A stretch of DNA of 64,000 nucleotides from Eleusine coracana subsp. coracana. Lineage: Eukaryota > Streptophyta > Magnoliopsida > Poales > Poaceae. Below the pieces are notes generated by a model that worked only from the letters and a program-made list of their open reading frames with translations, did not search any database and was not told the DNA's origin. The stretch spans positions 35,392,963 to 35,456,962 of the forward strand of contig CM064421.1 in assembly GCA_032690845.1 (NCBI GenBank), read 5' to 3'. Position 1 is the first letter of the stretch; each line of letters starts with the position of its first letter. A program made the translations under genes and the position numbers. Positions 33,737 through 45,243 of the stretch are shown piece by piece.

Positions 33737-35130
33737 TTACATCATATTGCTAGAGTCAAGAATATTTAGTTCACTCCTAAGATAGCAAAATCTCTTCTCA
33801 TCTAGGGGCTTGGTGAATATATCGGCTAGTTGATCTTGGGTTCTCACATGGCTAACTTCGATATCCCCGTTGATGGAATGATCTCTCAAAAAGTGGTGGC
33901 GGATATCTATATGCTTTGTGCGTGAATGCTCAATGGGGTTATAAGCAAGCTTTATGGCACTCTCATTGTCACATAGTAGTAGAACATGGTTCACCTTGTA
34001 ACCGTAATCCCTTAGAGTTTGTCTCATCCAAAGTAGTTGTACACAATAACTACCGGCTGTAACATACTCTGCTTCGGCCGTGGAAAGTGCAACTAAGTTT
34101 TGTTTCTTGGATGATCATGACACTAGGGACCTATCCAAGAATTGGCATGTCCTGGAGGTGCTCTTTCTATCTACCTTATCCCCGGCATAATCCGCATCTG
34201 AATAGCCTAATAGGTTGAACTTTGAGCCCTTGGGGTACCAAAGCCCTAGATTGGGTGTGTGAACTAATATCTCAATATTCTCTTAACAGCCACCATATGA
34301 CACTCCATAGGAGCGGCTTGAAAACGTGCACACATACACACACTAAGCATGATATCGGGCCTAGATGCACAAAGATAAAGCAGAGAGCCAATTATGGAGC
34401 GATATACCTTTTGATCAACGGGTTCATCCTTTTTGTTGAGGTCGAGGTGACCATTTGTCGACATGGGAGTTTTGATGGGCTTTGCCTTGTCCATGTCAAA
34501 TTTCTTCAATAGGTCTTGTGTGTATTTTGCTTGACATATGAAGGTGCCCTCCTTGAGTTGCTTCACTTGGAAGCCTAGAAAGAATGTCAATTCTCCCATT
34601 ATGGACATCTCGAATCTTTTGATCATTATCTTGCTATATTCATCATAAAAGGTTTGGTTTGTAGAACCAAATATAATGTCATCAACATATATTTGGCATA
34701 CAAAGATATCATCACCAAAACGCTTAGTGAAGAGGGTTGGATCGGCCTTGCCAATGACAAAACCCTTTTTAATAAGAAAATCCCAAAGGCATTCATACCA
34801 TGTTCTCGGGGCTTGCTTAAGCTCATAGAGCGTCTTATGGAGTTTATAAACATGGTTAGGATACTTAGAGTCCTCAAAGCCCGGTGGATATTCCACATAC
34901 ACTTCTTCCTTGATTGGCCCATTTAGGAATGCACTTTTCACGTCCATTTGGTACAACTTAAAATCATGATGAGTAGCAAAAGCAAGCAATATTCTAATAG
35001 ATTCAAGCCTTGCTACTGGGGCATAAGTTTCATCAAAATCTAAACCTTCCACTTGTGAATACCCCTTTGCCACGAGCCTTGCCTTGTTTCTTGTCACAAC
35101 ACCATCTTCATTTTGTTTGTTGCGGAACAC
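33737..35130 (-). pseudogene. Copia B reverse transcriptase and RNase H
   Basis: The RT is open for 288 codons (35130-34264). It has KARLVAKGYSQ, the QMDVKSAFLNG motif and the catalytic YVDDIIFGS. The RNase H part (34027-33737) has LLCDNESAIKLAYNP, SRTKHIDIRHHFLRD and the terminal DIFTKPLDEKRF, then a stop at 33737. The frame is broken between 34264 and 34027. The family copies element RNA to DNA. Confidence 0.88.
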
Positions 35131-35592
35131 TCATTTGGTGCCCACAACATTCTTGTTCTTAGGCCTTTCCTCTAGTGTCCACACTTTATTTCTTGTGAAG
35201 TTGTTCAACTCTTATTGCATGGCCATCACCCAATCCGCATCCTTAAGTGATTGTTCTACCCTAAATGGCTCCATAGAAGAGACAAAGGAGTAATGTTCAC
35301 AAAAACTACTAACTCAAGATCTAGTGATTAGTCCCTTGTCAATATCTCCAAGAATTTGCTCGACGAGGTGATCACGTTGTACATTTTGATGCACTCTTGG
35401 GTGCGGTGGGTGTGAGCTTTCTTCACCACCATCTTTATCAACCTCTTCATCATGTCTTTGATAATCATTGCTTGATGCATGTTCATGATTCCCAACATCT
35501 TGATCTTGACCACTTACGTGATCTAATTCTTTATTCTCATGATGTTGGTTTTGTCTTGAGGGAGAGGGTTGATTTTCAATACTTGATGTTTC

Positions 35593-36670
35593 TTATGGTC
35601 TCACATCACCAATGGCCATCCTTTTTATTACACTTCTAGGAGCTTCATCATCTACACCATCATTAACAACTTGCTCCCCTTGAGAGCTATCAGATTCATC
35701 GAATGTCACGTCACGTGAAACTTCAACACAACCGGTGGTTTTATTGAATACACGATAGGCATGAACATTCGACCCATAACCAAGCAAGAAACCTTCATCA
35801 ACTTTTGGAGCAAACTTAAAAGTCTTGGGTTTCTTGTTTAGCATAAAGTATTTGCTCCCAAAAACACGAAAGTAGGAAATATTAGGCTTGTTACCGGTTA
35901 GTAGCTTATATAGTGTTTTCTTTAATAGTCGATAGAGATATAACCAGTTGGAGGCATGACATGCGGTGTTGACGGCCTCGGCCCAAAAGCGGTCGGACGT
36001 CTTGTATTCATCAAGCATTTTTCTTGCCATCTCAATGAGTGTGCAGTTCTTTCTTTTGGCCACCCCATTTTGTTGAGGGGAGTAGGGTGCCGAAAATTCA
36101 TGCTTGATGCCTTCTTCATCGAGATACTCCTCAACTTGAGTGTTCTTGAATTCGGTGCCGTTGTCACTCCTTATTTTCTTGATCTTGACTTCATATTCAT
36201 TTTGTGCTCTTTTTATGAACGTCTTGAGCACATCTTTTACTTCACCTTTATCATGCAAAAAGAATACCCACATGAAGCGAGAAAAGTCATCAACAATTAC
36301 AAGACCATATTTGTTACCACCAATACTTACATAGGAGACAGGACCGAAGAGGTCCATGTGCAACATCTCCAATGGCCTTGTGGTGGTCATCACATTCTTG
36401 GCGGGGTGTGATGCTCCAACTTGCTTTCCCGCTTTACATGCACTACAAATTTTATCCTTCTCAAAGCAAACATCGGTTAGTCCTATGATGTGGTCGCCCT
36501 TTTGGAGTTTGTGAAGATTTCTCATACCAACATGGGCTAGCCTTCTATGTCACAACCATCCCACGTTGGACTTTGCTAATAAACATGTATCAAGTCTAGC
36601 TTCATCCGTGGAGAAGTCCACAACATAAAGCTTTCCTTTAAGCACACCCTTAAAAGCAACCGAGCCATCA
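35593..36670 (-). pseudogene. Copia B GAG-pre-integrase and integrase core
   Basis: The minus strand reads the CSACKAGKQ zinc-binding end, then LEMLHMDLFGPVSYVSIGGN, IRSDNGTEFKN, and SAPYSPQQNGVAKRKN. These are the D, D and E regions of the rve integrase fold, with the C-terminal GYGSNVHAYRVFNKTTG. The upstream end is cut at about 36670, where the LTR remnant begins. A stop at 35593 separates it from the RT frame. It is not functional. Confidence 0.87.
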
Positions 36671-36681
36671 CTCCTTTTATT

Positions 36682-36986
36682 TGGCCTAGAAAGGGGAATT
36701 TTGCACTTAGTTCTCCTCCGCTTCATACTGTTGTGTCCCTCTTAATAGTATGGCTTTTTCAATACTCAAGATTTAAAATAAAACTCCATGAACTTCATTC
36801 TTGAGCATATTTTGAATTTCATCTTGAAGCACTTTGCCATCTTCTTTTCTCCCTTTTTGTTTCTATGCATTTAATCACCAAACTCTATACCATAATCTAC
36901 ACATATGCTCATTAAAAGATTAGTCTGTTCTTAATTGTATTGACGCTAATCACAAAAATAAAATTAGGGGCCTAGATGCACCTTTA
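36682..36986 (-). repeat. 5' LTR remnant of copia B
   Basis: About 305 bp matching the first part of the 3' LTR at 30500-30807. It starts at 36986 on the minus strand and joins the integrase remnant near 36682 by deletion, so the primer binding site and gag are gone. It directly abuts the gypsy LTR fragment. Confidence 0.8.
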
Positions 36987-37421
36987 GAACCTCACGCCCC
37001 GGACCTCACCGCCGGCGGTAAAGGGGGGATCACAGGTGGTATCAGAGACACGTTCCTTGGGTGGGTAGTGGCACCAGATCCGTTATCCTTCGGCTTGAGC
37101 TGTAAAATTCCGCAGATAGGTTGGTCGAGATCGGGCAAGGTGACCGAGTCGTGGCGTCTGATCTCCTGTAAATCCTGTCGGGTTAGCTTGGCTTGAGGTG
37201 TGATCACCACGGCTCCCTAAACCAAACCATCAGTACAAACCAATTTCATGTTGACGGCCATGGAGGAGGCAGAGAAGCGAGCGGAGGAGCGATGACAGAG
37301 GATGCAAGAGAGTGTCGATTTGTTGTTCACTCAGGTTGAGTCTATTGGCAATTCTCACCAGCAAATCGCAGCGCAACTGGATCTCACGGCTAAGGCAGTA
37401 AATCAGAGTACCAAGGATTAG

Positions 37422-38408
37422 TTGATTTTGGCCAAGCAATTGCAGACAACAGGAGAAGCAGTTTCTCGTATCTCTCGATGGCAGATGCAGTTTGAGGCTG
37501 AGGAGGGGGATTCACCGCACAGTGGTAATAACCCATTTGGTTCCGCAGATCCGGGTCCTTCTAGTCATCGTACTGGGTTTCAACCTCATCGCTCTCATCA
37601 GGATGGTGGTACATTCGGTTGTTCGTTCATGTCCAAAATGGTTTTCCCCAGTTTTGATGGTACTGATGCGAAGATTTGGAAAGATAAGTGTGAGGAGTAT
37701 TTCAAGTTGTATAACATTGGCAACAAGATGAAGACATCAGCGGCTTCCCTTCATCTAGAAGATAATGTTGCTAGGTGGTACCAGGTGTACAAGCTCCAGA
37801 ATGGTCTTGTTGGGTGGAGCAAGTTCAGTACTGATGTACAAAGCAAGTTTGGAGCTCATGATTACAAGCGTGCGCTGGTTGAGTTGTTAGAAATGAAACA
37901 AGAAGGGTCGGTGGAAGACTACACTAAAGAATTTGAGGCAGTTCGTTTCCAAGTTTCTATGCACAACCCTGGCTATGATGATCTGTTCTTCGCATCTCAA
38001 TTCGTGCGCGGCCTCAAGGAAGAACTGCGTGGTACGGTTCAGGCACAAATCCCTGAAACGGTGGACCGGGCCAGTCTCCTCGCTAGAGTGCAACAGCAAG
38101 TTCTTGACAGGGGTAAACATAAACAATCCAAGCTTGTGACCCCTCAGAGAAACCCACCTTTTGCCAGCAAGCAGGACAACACACCAGGGAATTATACAAC
38201 TAGTCTCTGGAAAGAAAGGCAGTTGAGGGATTATAGGCGTGCCAATAATCTGTGCTATTTCTATGGGGATAAATTTGAGTTTGGCCATGTTGAAAAGTGC
38301 TCCAAACGACCAAAACCTCAACTGAACGCGTTGGTGGTAAATGACTTGGATGTACAGTTAACTGAAGACACACTGAATCAGTTGGAGATTGAGGATGTGC
38401 TGTCATAG
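37422..38408 (+). pseudogene. Gypsy gag
   Basis: It encodes about 328 residues, with the capsid-type segment MVFPSFDGTDAKIWKDKCEE then VARWYQVYK and a C-terminal half-zinc-knuckle CYFYGDKFEFGHVEKC. The second cysteine of the usual CxxC pair is a tyrosine, so the knuckle is damaged. The frame ends at a TAG (38406) where the polyprotein would normally continue in the same frame. The true start lies upstream (ATG near 37259), but that frame is interrupted. Confidence 0.85.
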
Positions 38409-38954
38409 GAGCTGTGCAATCTCTCTCTGCATGCTTTATCAGGCAAGAAAGATGGTAACTCCATGAAGGTCAGAGCACTGGCCAAGAATCAGGTTATGCT
38501 AATTCTCACAGATTCTGGCAGTTCTCACAGCTTCATAAATTCTGCTTTTGCTGATAGAATTAAGTGCACCTTATCACCTATTGATCCAGTTCAAGTGCAA
38601 ATGGCTAATGGGGAAAAGCTTGATTGTTGTAGTTGTGTCAAAAACATGCAGTGGTGGGCACAAGGACACACATTCATCAGTGACATGAAAGTAATTGATA
38701 TTGGGGCTTATGATGCTATATTGGGTTATGACTGGCTCAAGATACTAAGTCCAATGTTGTGTGATTGGGAAAACAAAATTTTGTCATTTGAAGAGAATGG
38801 TGAAAAGGTGAAGTTGGTAGGAGTGGCTACACCATCTCTGGATGTCCAGGAAATTCAGGCTGAGCAATTCATGAAATGGTACCAAGGAAATGAAATCTGG
38901 GCCCTAGTAGTTGTGCACACAGTAACTAATGTCACTCCAGCTCCTCAGTCCTAG
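38409..38954 (+). pseudogene. Gypsy aspartic protease region
   Basis: Same frame as gag. The active-site motif is LILTDSGSSHSFIN (D-S-G), followed by DAILGYDWLKILSP, the usual retropepsin flap/end region. It ends at a TAG at 38952. It would cut the polyprotein in a live element. Confidence 0.85.
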
Positions 38955-38999
38955 GATTTGGTTACACTCTTGAGTGAGTTCCATGACATTTTTTAGGAG

Positions 39000-40320
39000 C
39001 CCAAGGAGCTTCCACCACAGAGGTTATATGATCACACTATTCCTCTGGCTTCTAATGCAACACCTGCTAATTCAAGACCATACAGATACTCTCCACTTCA
39101 TAAGGATGAGATAGAAAGACAAGTAAAAGATCTGCTGGCTTGTGGTCTTATTGTACCAAGCATTAGTCCCTTTGCATCCCCTGTTTTACTTGTGCAAAAG
39201 AAAGATGGTTCCTAGAGATTTTGTGTGGACTATAGGAAACTTAACAGTATCACTATCAAAAACAAATTTCCTATGCCCATTATTGATGAGATTTTAGATG
39301 AGCTGGCAGGAAGTAAATACTTTTCTAGCATTGATTTTAGAGCTGGTTTCCATCAGATTAGGATGCATGCAGCAGATGAGCATAAAACTGCATTCAAGAC
39401 ACATTATGGACATTATCAGTTTAGGGCCATGCCTTTTAGCCTCAGGAATGCTCCAGCTACCTTTCAATGCGTCATGAACTCTATTCTGGAACCTTACCTC
39501 CGCAAGTTTGTCATGGTTTTCTTGGATGACATACTGATTTATAGCCCTGATATCACTGAACATCTGCACCATTTGCAGCTAGTATTTCTGCAACTCAGAG
39601 AACACAAATTTTTTATCAAGCAATCCAAATGTACTTTTGCTCAACGTCAGTTACATTATTTGGGACATATCGTCTCTGATCAAGGTGTAGCTACAGACCC
39701 TAGCAAAATTGCAGCTACGTTACAATGGCCAGTACCTACCTCTATCACCGAATTGAGGGTTTTCTAGGGCTCACTGGTTATTACAGAAAGTTTGTGCAGC
39801 ACTATGGGTGGTTGGCTAAGCCACTGACAAACTTGCTCAAGAAGAAGAGTTTCATGTGGTCAAATACAGCCCAGAAAGCTTTTGAATGCCTCAAACTGGC
39901 AATGACTTCCACACCAGTGTTAGCATTGCCTAATTTCAATGATGCTTTCACTATTGAGATTGATGCTTGTGATAGTGGACTGGGGGCTGTCTTGATGCAA
40001 AAGGGAAACCAGTTGCTTATCTGAGCAAAGCTTTGGGTGACAAGCATAAATACCTGTCTATATATGAAAAGGAGTTCTTGGCTCTTATTATGGCAGTTGA
40101 CAAATAGAGACCATATTTGTAGAGGCAGGAGTTCAGTATTAAGATTGACCACAAGATTCTTTGCTTTCTTGAAGATCAGCAATTGCATTTTGAGTTGCAG
40201 AAGAAAGCTATGGAAAAGATGATGGGGCTATAGTTCAAAATCATTTATAAGAAAGGGAGGAAAAATGTTGCAGCAGATGCTTTATCTAGGATAACACATG
40301 TCAAGGCTATTCAAACAATC
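39000..40320 (+). pseudogene. Gypsy reverse transcriptase and RNase H
   Basis: Conserved blocks: RFCVDYRKLNSITIKNKFPM, SIDFRAGFHQIRM, the catalytic FLDDILIYS, YLGHIVSDQG and GFLGLTGYYRKFVQHYG, then RNase H pieces (EIDACDSGLGAVLMQ, and AYLSKAL in a shifted frame). TAG stops interrupt it at 39213 and in the RNase H part. A one-base shift occurs near 39750 and another near 40005. The element cannot make this enzyme. Confidence 0.87.
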
Positions 40321-40329
40321 TCTGAATTG

Positions 40330-40990
40330 AAACCTGCATGGATCCAGGAGGTGTTGAATTCTTTTGCCACAAATCCACAAGCTCAAGAGTTTCATAGTTC
40401 ATTGGGATGTTCTCCTTTCAAGGCATTATACGGTCATGAACCCAAGCTCGGTCCTTTCCCTGTGTTACCCAATAGCGAAAAATAAATCAATGGAAGAGAT
40501 GTTGCTGGAAAGAGATGCACATCTGGACTTGATAAAAACAAATCTCACAGCTGCACAAACCAGGATAAAAAAACCAGGCTGACAAGAGAAGAACTGATAG
40601 AACATTTCAAGTGGGAGATCAAGTGTTGCTCAAATTACAGCCTTATGCTCAATCTTCAGTGGCAAACCGGCCATACCCGAAGTTGGCGTTTAAATACTTT
40701 GGTCCCTATACTATCAATGCCAAAGTGGGTGCAGCAGCTTATAAACTCGATCTGCCCTCAGGGAGTCTTATCCATCCGGTCTTTCATGTTTCACAATTGA
40801 AGCCCTTCATTCCAAATTATACCCCTGTTTATTCAGAATTACCAAAGGTGATTGATCTCACACAGGCAGATATCATTCCTGAAGCTATTCTTCAGCGTCG
40901 CCTGGTCAAGAAAGGCAATCATGTTGTTCCACCGGTACTGGTGAAATGGAAGCAGTTTCCGGCGGATTCAGCAACCTAGGGAGACTAGAA
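40330..40990 (+). pseudogene. Gypsy integrase end and chromodomain-like tail (core deleted)
   Basis: After RNase H (NSFATNPQAQE) the frame jumps near 40389 straight to SSLGCSPFKALYGHEPKLG, which belongs after the catalytic core. The D,D,E core is therefore missing. The tail continues with GDQVLLKLQPYAQ, FKYFGPYTI, HPVFHVSQLKPF and PVLVKWKQFPADSAT, the chromo-like end, with TAG at 40977. Confidence 0.82.
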
Positions 40991-41053
40991 TGTGGTGAAA
41001 CAAAGGTTCCCAGACTCTCTTGCTTGGGGACAAGCAAGTTCTTTAGGGGCGGG

Positions 41054-41379
41054 TGATGTAACACCGGAGCCGTGAGCTGCCGGAGTTACTGGAGATCAAG
41101 GCGGGATCAACAGAAGACGTTTTAGTATTATATATATGCTATTATGTTTTTGTAATGTGGCCCATAGGGCAGTGTAATAGGTCGAGCCGGCCCACAGGGC
41201 ACTGGGTGAACTGGGGTGATATAACCAGCCACTCGTTCTTTCTCTGTATCGAACAATGAATAGAAAAACAAATCGTTCGTCCCGATCTTCTTGCATCGCA
41301 AGTTGAGAGACGGCAGGGTGAGCGCCGATGAGAACCTCATGCCCCGGACCTCACCGTCGGCGGCAAAGGGGGGATCACA
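41054..41379 (+). repeat. 3' LTR of the gypsy element
   Basis: It begins TGATGTAACACCGGAGC directly after the purine-rich TTTAGGGGCGGG and ends GGGGATCACA. The last 50 bases match the 5' LTR remnant at 36987-37034 with a few substitutions. Length 326 bp. Confidence 0.88.
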
Positions 41380-41690
41380 GGCGGCGAGGCAGGGACAGGG
41401 CCAAGAAGTAGAGATGGGGCGGGAGCGGCGCTCCTAGCCGAGCATGTCGCGTGCATGAGCAGGCGGGCCTCGGCTGTCCTCAGCATTAACGGCGAGCAAG
41501 GAGCGGCTGTCCTCAACGACGACAAGCAGTTGTTTGATCTTTTTTTTCAATAAAAATAATTTTGACACAAAAATTTGATAGTGGTGTAAGGTCAAATGTG
41601 TCTTTTTTATCTCATACTTCACACCGTTACATGGCTGAAATAGGGTCAATTCATTTTTTTCATTTCGAAAAGATGGTGTAAGGTCTCCCC

Positions 41691-42504
41691 CAGGGATTGA
41701 AATCGTCGGCAGTTGTGCTCATAGCAGTTGCTTCCAGCAGTTGCGGCTCACCGTCCATTTCCACCTAGCAAATCCTGCGGTCACCCTTTAATGCACCCGT
41801 TCAACCAAGGTTTTACGAGCAGTATGATTAGTCCACAACAGTCATTTGGTCCAAAAAACACAAACGCTGCCGATTGCATGTCTAAAACAGTATTGACTGA
41901 AACGAAACACAGTTGAAGCACATCACTCAATTGAGTTAAATAGCCCCAAAAAAAGAGAAAATTTTCAAATTTCAATATCGCTGTTACATATACAAAATAT
42001 CACAAATTTGAGGCCACGCTATACAGTAAAATTCCAGGTTTCAATTGATTTACATTATTTATAGCTTCATCTCCATATTATTCAAAATTCCTCATGTTGT
42101 TTCTAGAAGTCTTATGTTCTGCTACTTGTGCCTCCAGACCATCATTGTTATACTCTTGCAACTAGAAGAAAGGAATTCAAAAGAAAACATCAGTACTACT
42201 CATTTTGTTTGTGTGTTCTGCTTCTTTACTTTTGTTTATTATCTAGTCATGTTCTTGGCCTGTGAACAGTTCTTATATGAACTAATTTTTTTTCTTCAAG
42301 CATGCATGCATTCTTTAGTAGTAGGAGTAGATCATTATTTGGTGCCTGGGCATTCAGAGGGGCTGCATAAGGACCAGGCACCCCTTTGCAAACTGGGACA
42401 GCAGGAGACAGGGACAGCCGCTGGATTTGCTAGGTGTGAACGGACGGTGGAGGCGCAACTGCTGGGAGCAACTGGGAACGCAACTGCCGACGATTTCAAT
42501 CCCT
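41691..42504. mobile_element. Non-coding element with about 80-bp terminal inverted repeats
   Basis: Left arm 41693-41775 (GGGATTGAAATCGTCGGCAG to CACCTAGCAAATCC) is the near-perfect inverse of 42423-42503. The outermost bases (CAGGGATTGAAA and TTTCAATCCCT) resemble Ac/hAT ends, while the arm length suits Mutator or foldback elements. I could not find a convincing 8- or 9-bp target duplication, so the class stays open. The interior is AT-rich and encodes nothing recognisable. Confidence 0.7.
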
Positions 42505-43780
42505 TCCCGAGTCCCCGTCTTCCTCTCCGACGAGCTTGCCGGACGAAGTCGCACCGGCGAGTCCAGTGGCGTCCGGCGTACCGGCCTCCCGGGTCCTCCT
42601 CCTCCCTCCGGTAGCTCGCTGGCTCATCATCGCCCATCGCGCCACCCTTGCCGCTCCGCCCCAATTCCCAAGCTAGAAATCGAAATTACAAATCAAATTG
42701 GCTCACCTGATCTCTCAGTCCGTGATTCCCGTCCGCCGTCTGCGATCCCGTCGTCGCCCGTCTGGATCTCGCCACGTCCCCGCGCCTCCCGCCCGACCTA
42801 GCTGCGCGCCGCTCGCGCGTGGCCGCGGGTCGGCTGCCCGAGCTGGCCGCACGCCTCCTGCCCGTGGCCAAGAGTTGCCTCCGTCGCCGCCGTGCGCTTC
42901 AGCCGAAGGACGAGAGAGAAGAACGGTGGACGAGTTAATTGATTTGGTCACGAGAGGCACAATGGTCATTTCCATTGTGTAAAATCAGAAAAGAAAGAAA
43001 GATTTGCTCATTAGCAGTTAATTGATTTTTTGCTTTTGTCTCAAGTCACATTTTTATAACAATGAAAACGTATTATTGGAATAATAAAAATATGCTGTTA
43101 GAACATTAAAAATATACTGCTAAAATAATTAGTTTTTTAGGTAAAATATTTTTTTTGTAAATTCATTTTTTCACAGAACTGAATGAAAAATCTGAATGAT
43201 TGGATTAATTCTATATGGCCATAAAAGAAGACTTAGATATTAGCCAAATCTAAGTCACATGAGAATAAGACATTCCCAAGAAAAAATTAAAAAAAAATCC
43301 TAAAATTGCATTTTAGCGAAGCCCAGCTGCTGAAAGTCTTATTCTGACAAAGTCCATATTGAGAGAGGCATTTGGACGTTGAGAGATACATAATAGCAAC
43401 GTAAAGAAATCCATTCTACCTTCAAGATAGTTTGATATTTTTTTTTCTTGGATTACAAAAAGCTTTGGGTTTAAACGGTTCATGTCACGCAAAAAACTAC
43501 TATCATGGTGTGATCTGATTGAAGGAGTTTAAACAGATCACTTAGGTCAATTTTAATGTATCTTTTTATTATACTCTTTTTAAAACAGATTTTTAGATAA
43601 ATGAGCTAGCATGTTTTTATCTCGTGAAAGGTCTTTTATATGAGATGAAAGAACACTTCATAACTATTTTGCTATGTCAGCAAAAAAATATATATATAAC
43701 ATAACATTTAATGTTTATAAAAGTATTCATTGATACTGATTTTATTATGTTGTCAGGGTTAGGAGATAAAAACGATTTGA
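42505..43780. other. GC-rich block then AT-rich spacer, no gene recognised
   Basis: Positions 42505-42960 are GC-rich with open frames on both strands that look compositional (Arg/Pro/Ser). Positions 42990-43780 are AT-rich. No domain, splice pattern or clear element ends were found. Confidence 0.4.
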
Positions 43781-43844
43781 GTATTAATTTTGCTTTGCGC
43801 AAAATACTCGCTAGAAGTACTTCAAGTGTTTGTAAACAATTTCG

Positions 43845-44352
43845 ACATTAATTTTCCTTGCCGAAGAAGGCGAACATTCATTTTGATGCAGGAAATACAG
43901 AGATGGGGAGCCACAGTGCCAGACTGCCAGTTCAGGGTTGCAGATCAGACCATGCCGTTGAAGGGACAACAATATGTACTACTGCAATTCTATGGATTTG
44001 ACCAATTCATATTTATAATAATTTCTAGTAAATCTTAAAAGCTCATTTGTAAGTTTATGACTTCTCTTCCTCTTAAGTCCGTGCCTTGTTCACGAATGAA
44101 GCCCGCAATAATAGCTTTATATTTTGGGATAGAGGTAATATAATTTTAGTATGTTCGTCAGGACTAGGAGAATTTACAAACACTTGACTACTCCTTCTGA
44201 CCAGTATTTTTGACACTAATTTTCCTTGATGAAGAGCGAGCATTCATTTTTGATGCAGGAATTGCAGAGAGGGGGAGCCACGGTGCCACTTCAGGGTTGC
44301 AGGCTTGCAGTACCAGGCCAGACCATCCCGTTAAAGGGACAACAGCACGTAC
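43845..44352 (+). repeat. Direct duplication, two diverged copies
   Basis: 43845-43978 and 44210-44352 share ACATTAATTTTCCTTG, GCGAACATTCATTTTGATGC, AGGGTTGCAG and AAGGGACAACA in the same order, with small indels. The copies are separated by about 230 bp of unrelated sequence. Neither has a long reading frame. Confidence 0.75.
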
Positions 44353-44938
44353 CGTCCGGATCCGTGCACTGGAATGACAATCGGTCCCACAATCGTTGAT
44401 GACCTACCTGTCGATGGCCGTTGGGGGTATCAACATGCAAAAACAGAACGCTGCCAATGCATGCACGTCGGCCAGCGCCAGGAGTCGTCCGCGCGGACTC
44501 AGAGAAGAGATATGTGGCCCGGACCTTGCGCTGATTTTCCAACGGCATTAACGAAATGTAAGCGCGGCACAACTCGTGATCTTCACCGGACGCGGAGGCA
44601 GTCCACTGGACGACGATATATCATACTAGTAAAAGAAAAAAAAAAAAAAGGAGGCAACGCTTGACGATGCGGAGTGAGGACGACGCCTAGTCTGATAGTC
44701 TCATCCTCTTGCTTAGCCTGCATGCACAAGCCAGTCAAACACAAGGAAGAATCAGAATCCGTTTAAAGTCCATCTCTCTGCGTGTTTCGGGGACTACTAG
44801 CAGCGACTCTAGAGAGGCCATTGATGGTGAGAGGTGCTCGATCTGCGTCGACATCCCTGAACCGTATTTCTACCTCCTCCCGGCGGCCATTTTTTGGATT
44901 CTCCCGTCTTTGGGCCTTGCCGCTTGGGGGAGGAGACC
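44353..44938. other. Spacer and transporter promoter/leader
   Basis: No gene is visible. An A-rich run lies at 44633-44649, and the last about 200 bases are the probable 5' leader of the transporter gene. Confidence 0.45.
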
Positions 44939-45243
44939 ATGGGGGAGGAGCAGGGGAGGAGGCTGTTCGGCGTGTCGCTGACGGACCGGCCGAGGTGGCA
45001 GCAGTTCGTGATCTGCTCAGGGGGATTCTTCTTCGGCTACCTTGTCAATGGCATCTGCGAGGTGAGTTCCAAATCTTCGATCTTCTCCTCGTTGCACAAC
45101 CCAATCGGAAACGAACGAAATCCCTTGTTTGTTTCGATATAAAGTCTAGTTTCTGTTTCTTCTTCTGAATGAAAATATCTTTGTCTGTCTAACGAACATT
45201 TTAAGAACAAATTTCGCAAAGTTTGTTACAATGGTAGTACTTG

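Larger units (their letters stand above)
30258..36986 (-). mobile_element. Ty1/copia element B (SIRE/Maximus-like) with extra ORF, rearranged
   Basis: On the minus strand the order is 5' LTR remnant (36986-36682), GAG-pre-integrase and integrase (about 36670-35593), reverse transcriptase and RNase H (35130-33737), a spacer with TCGGAC palindromes (33480-32940), an extra ORF (32842-31286), a polypurine tract (30821-30808) and the 3' LTR (30807 down to at least 30258). Gag, protease and most of the 5' LTR are deleted at 36682. The far end of the 3' LTR is not recognisable. The right neighbour is a gypsy LTR fragment starting at 36987. Confidence 0.85.
36987..41379 (+). mobile_element. Ty3/gypsy retrotransposon (chromovirus-like), decayed, 5' LTR truncated
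   Basis: Order: 5' LTR remnant (36987-37034), primer binding site TGGTATCAGAG (37038-37048, initiator tRNA-Met), gag (to 38408), protease, RT, RNase H, the last part of integrase with a chromodomain-like end, polypurine stretch (about 41041-41053) and 3' LTR (41054-41379). The 326-bp LTR and tRNA-Met primer suit a small chromovirus such as Reina; that clade is a guess. Numerous in-frame TAG stops and two frameshifts kill it. Confidence 0.88.

Noticed and set aside
42335..42982. Overlapping Arg/Pro-rich ORFs on both strands
   Set aside because: Compositional; one crosses the inverted-repeat element end, and none has family features.
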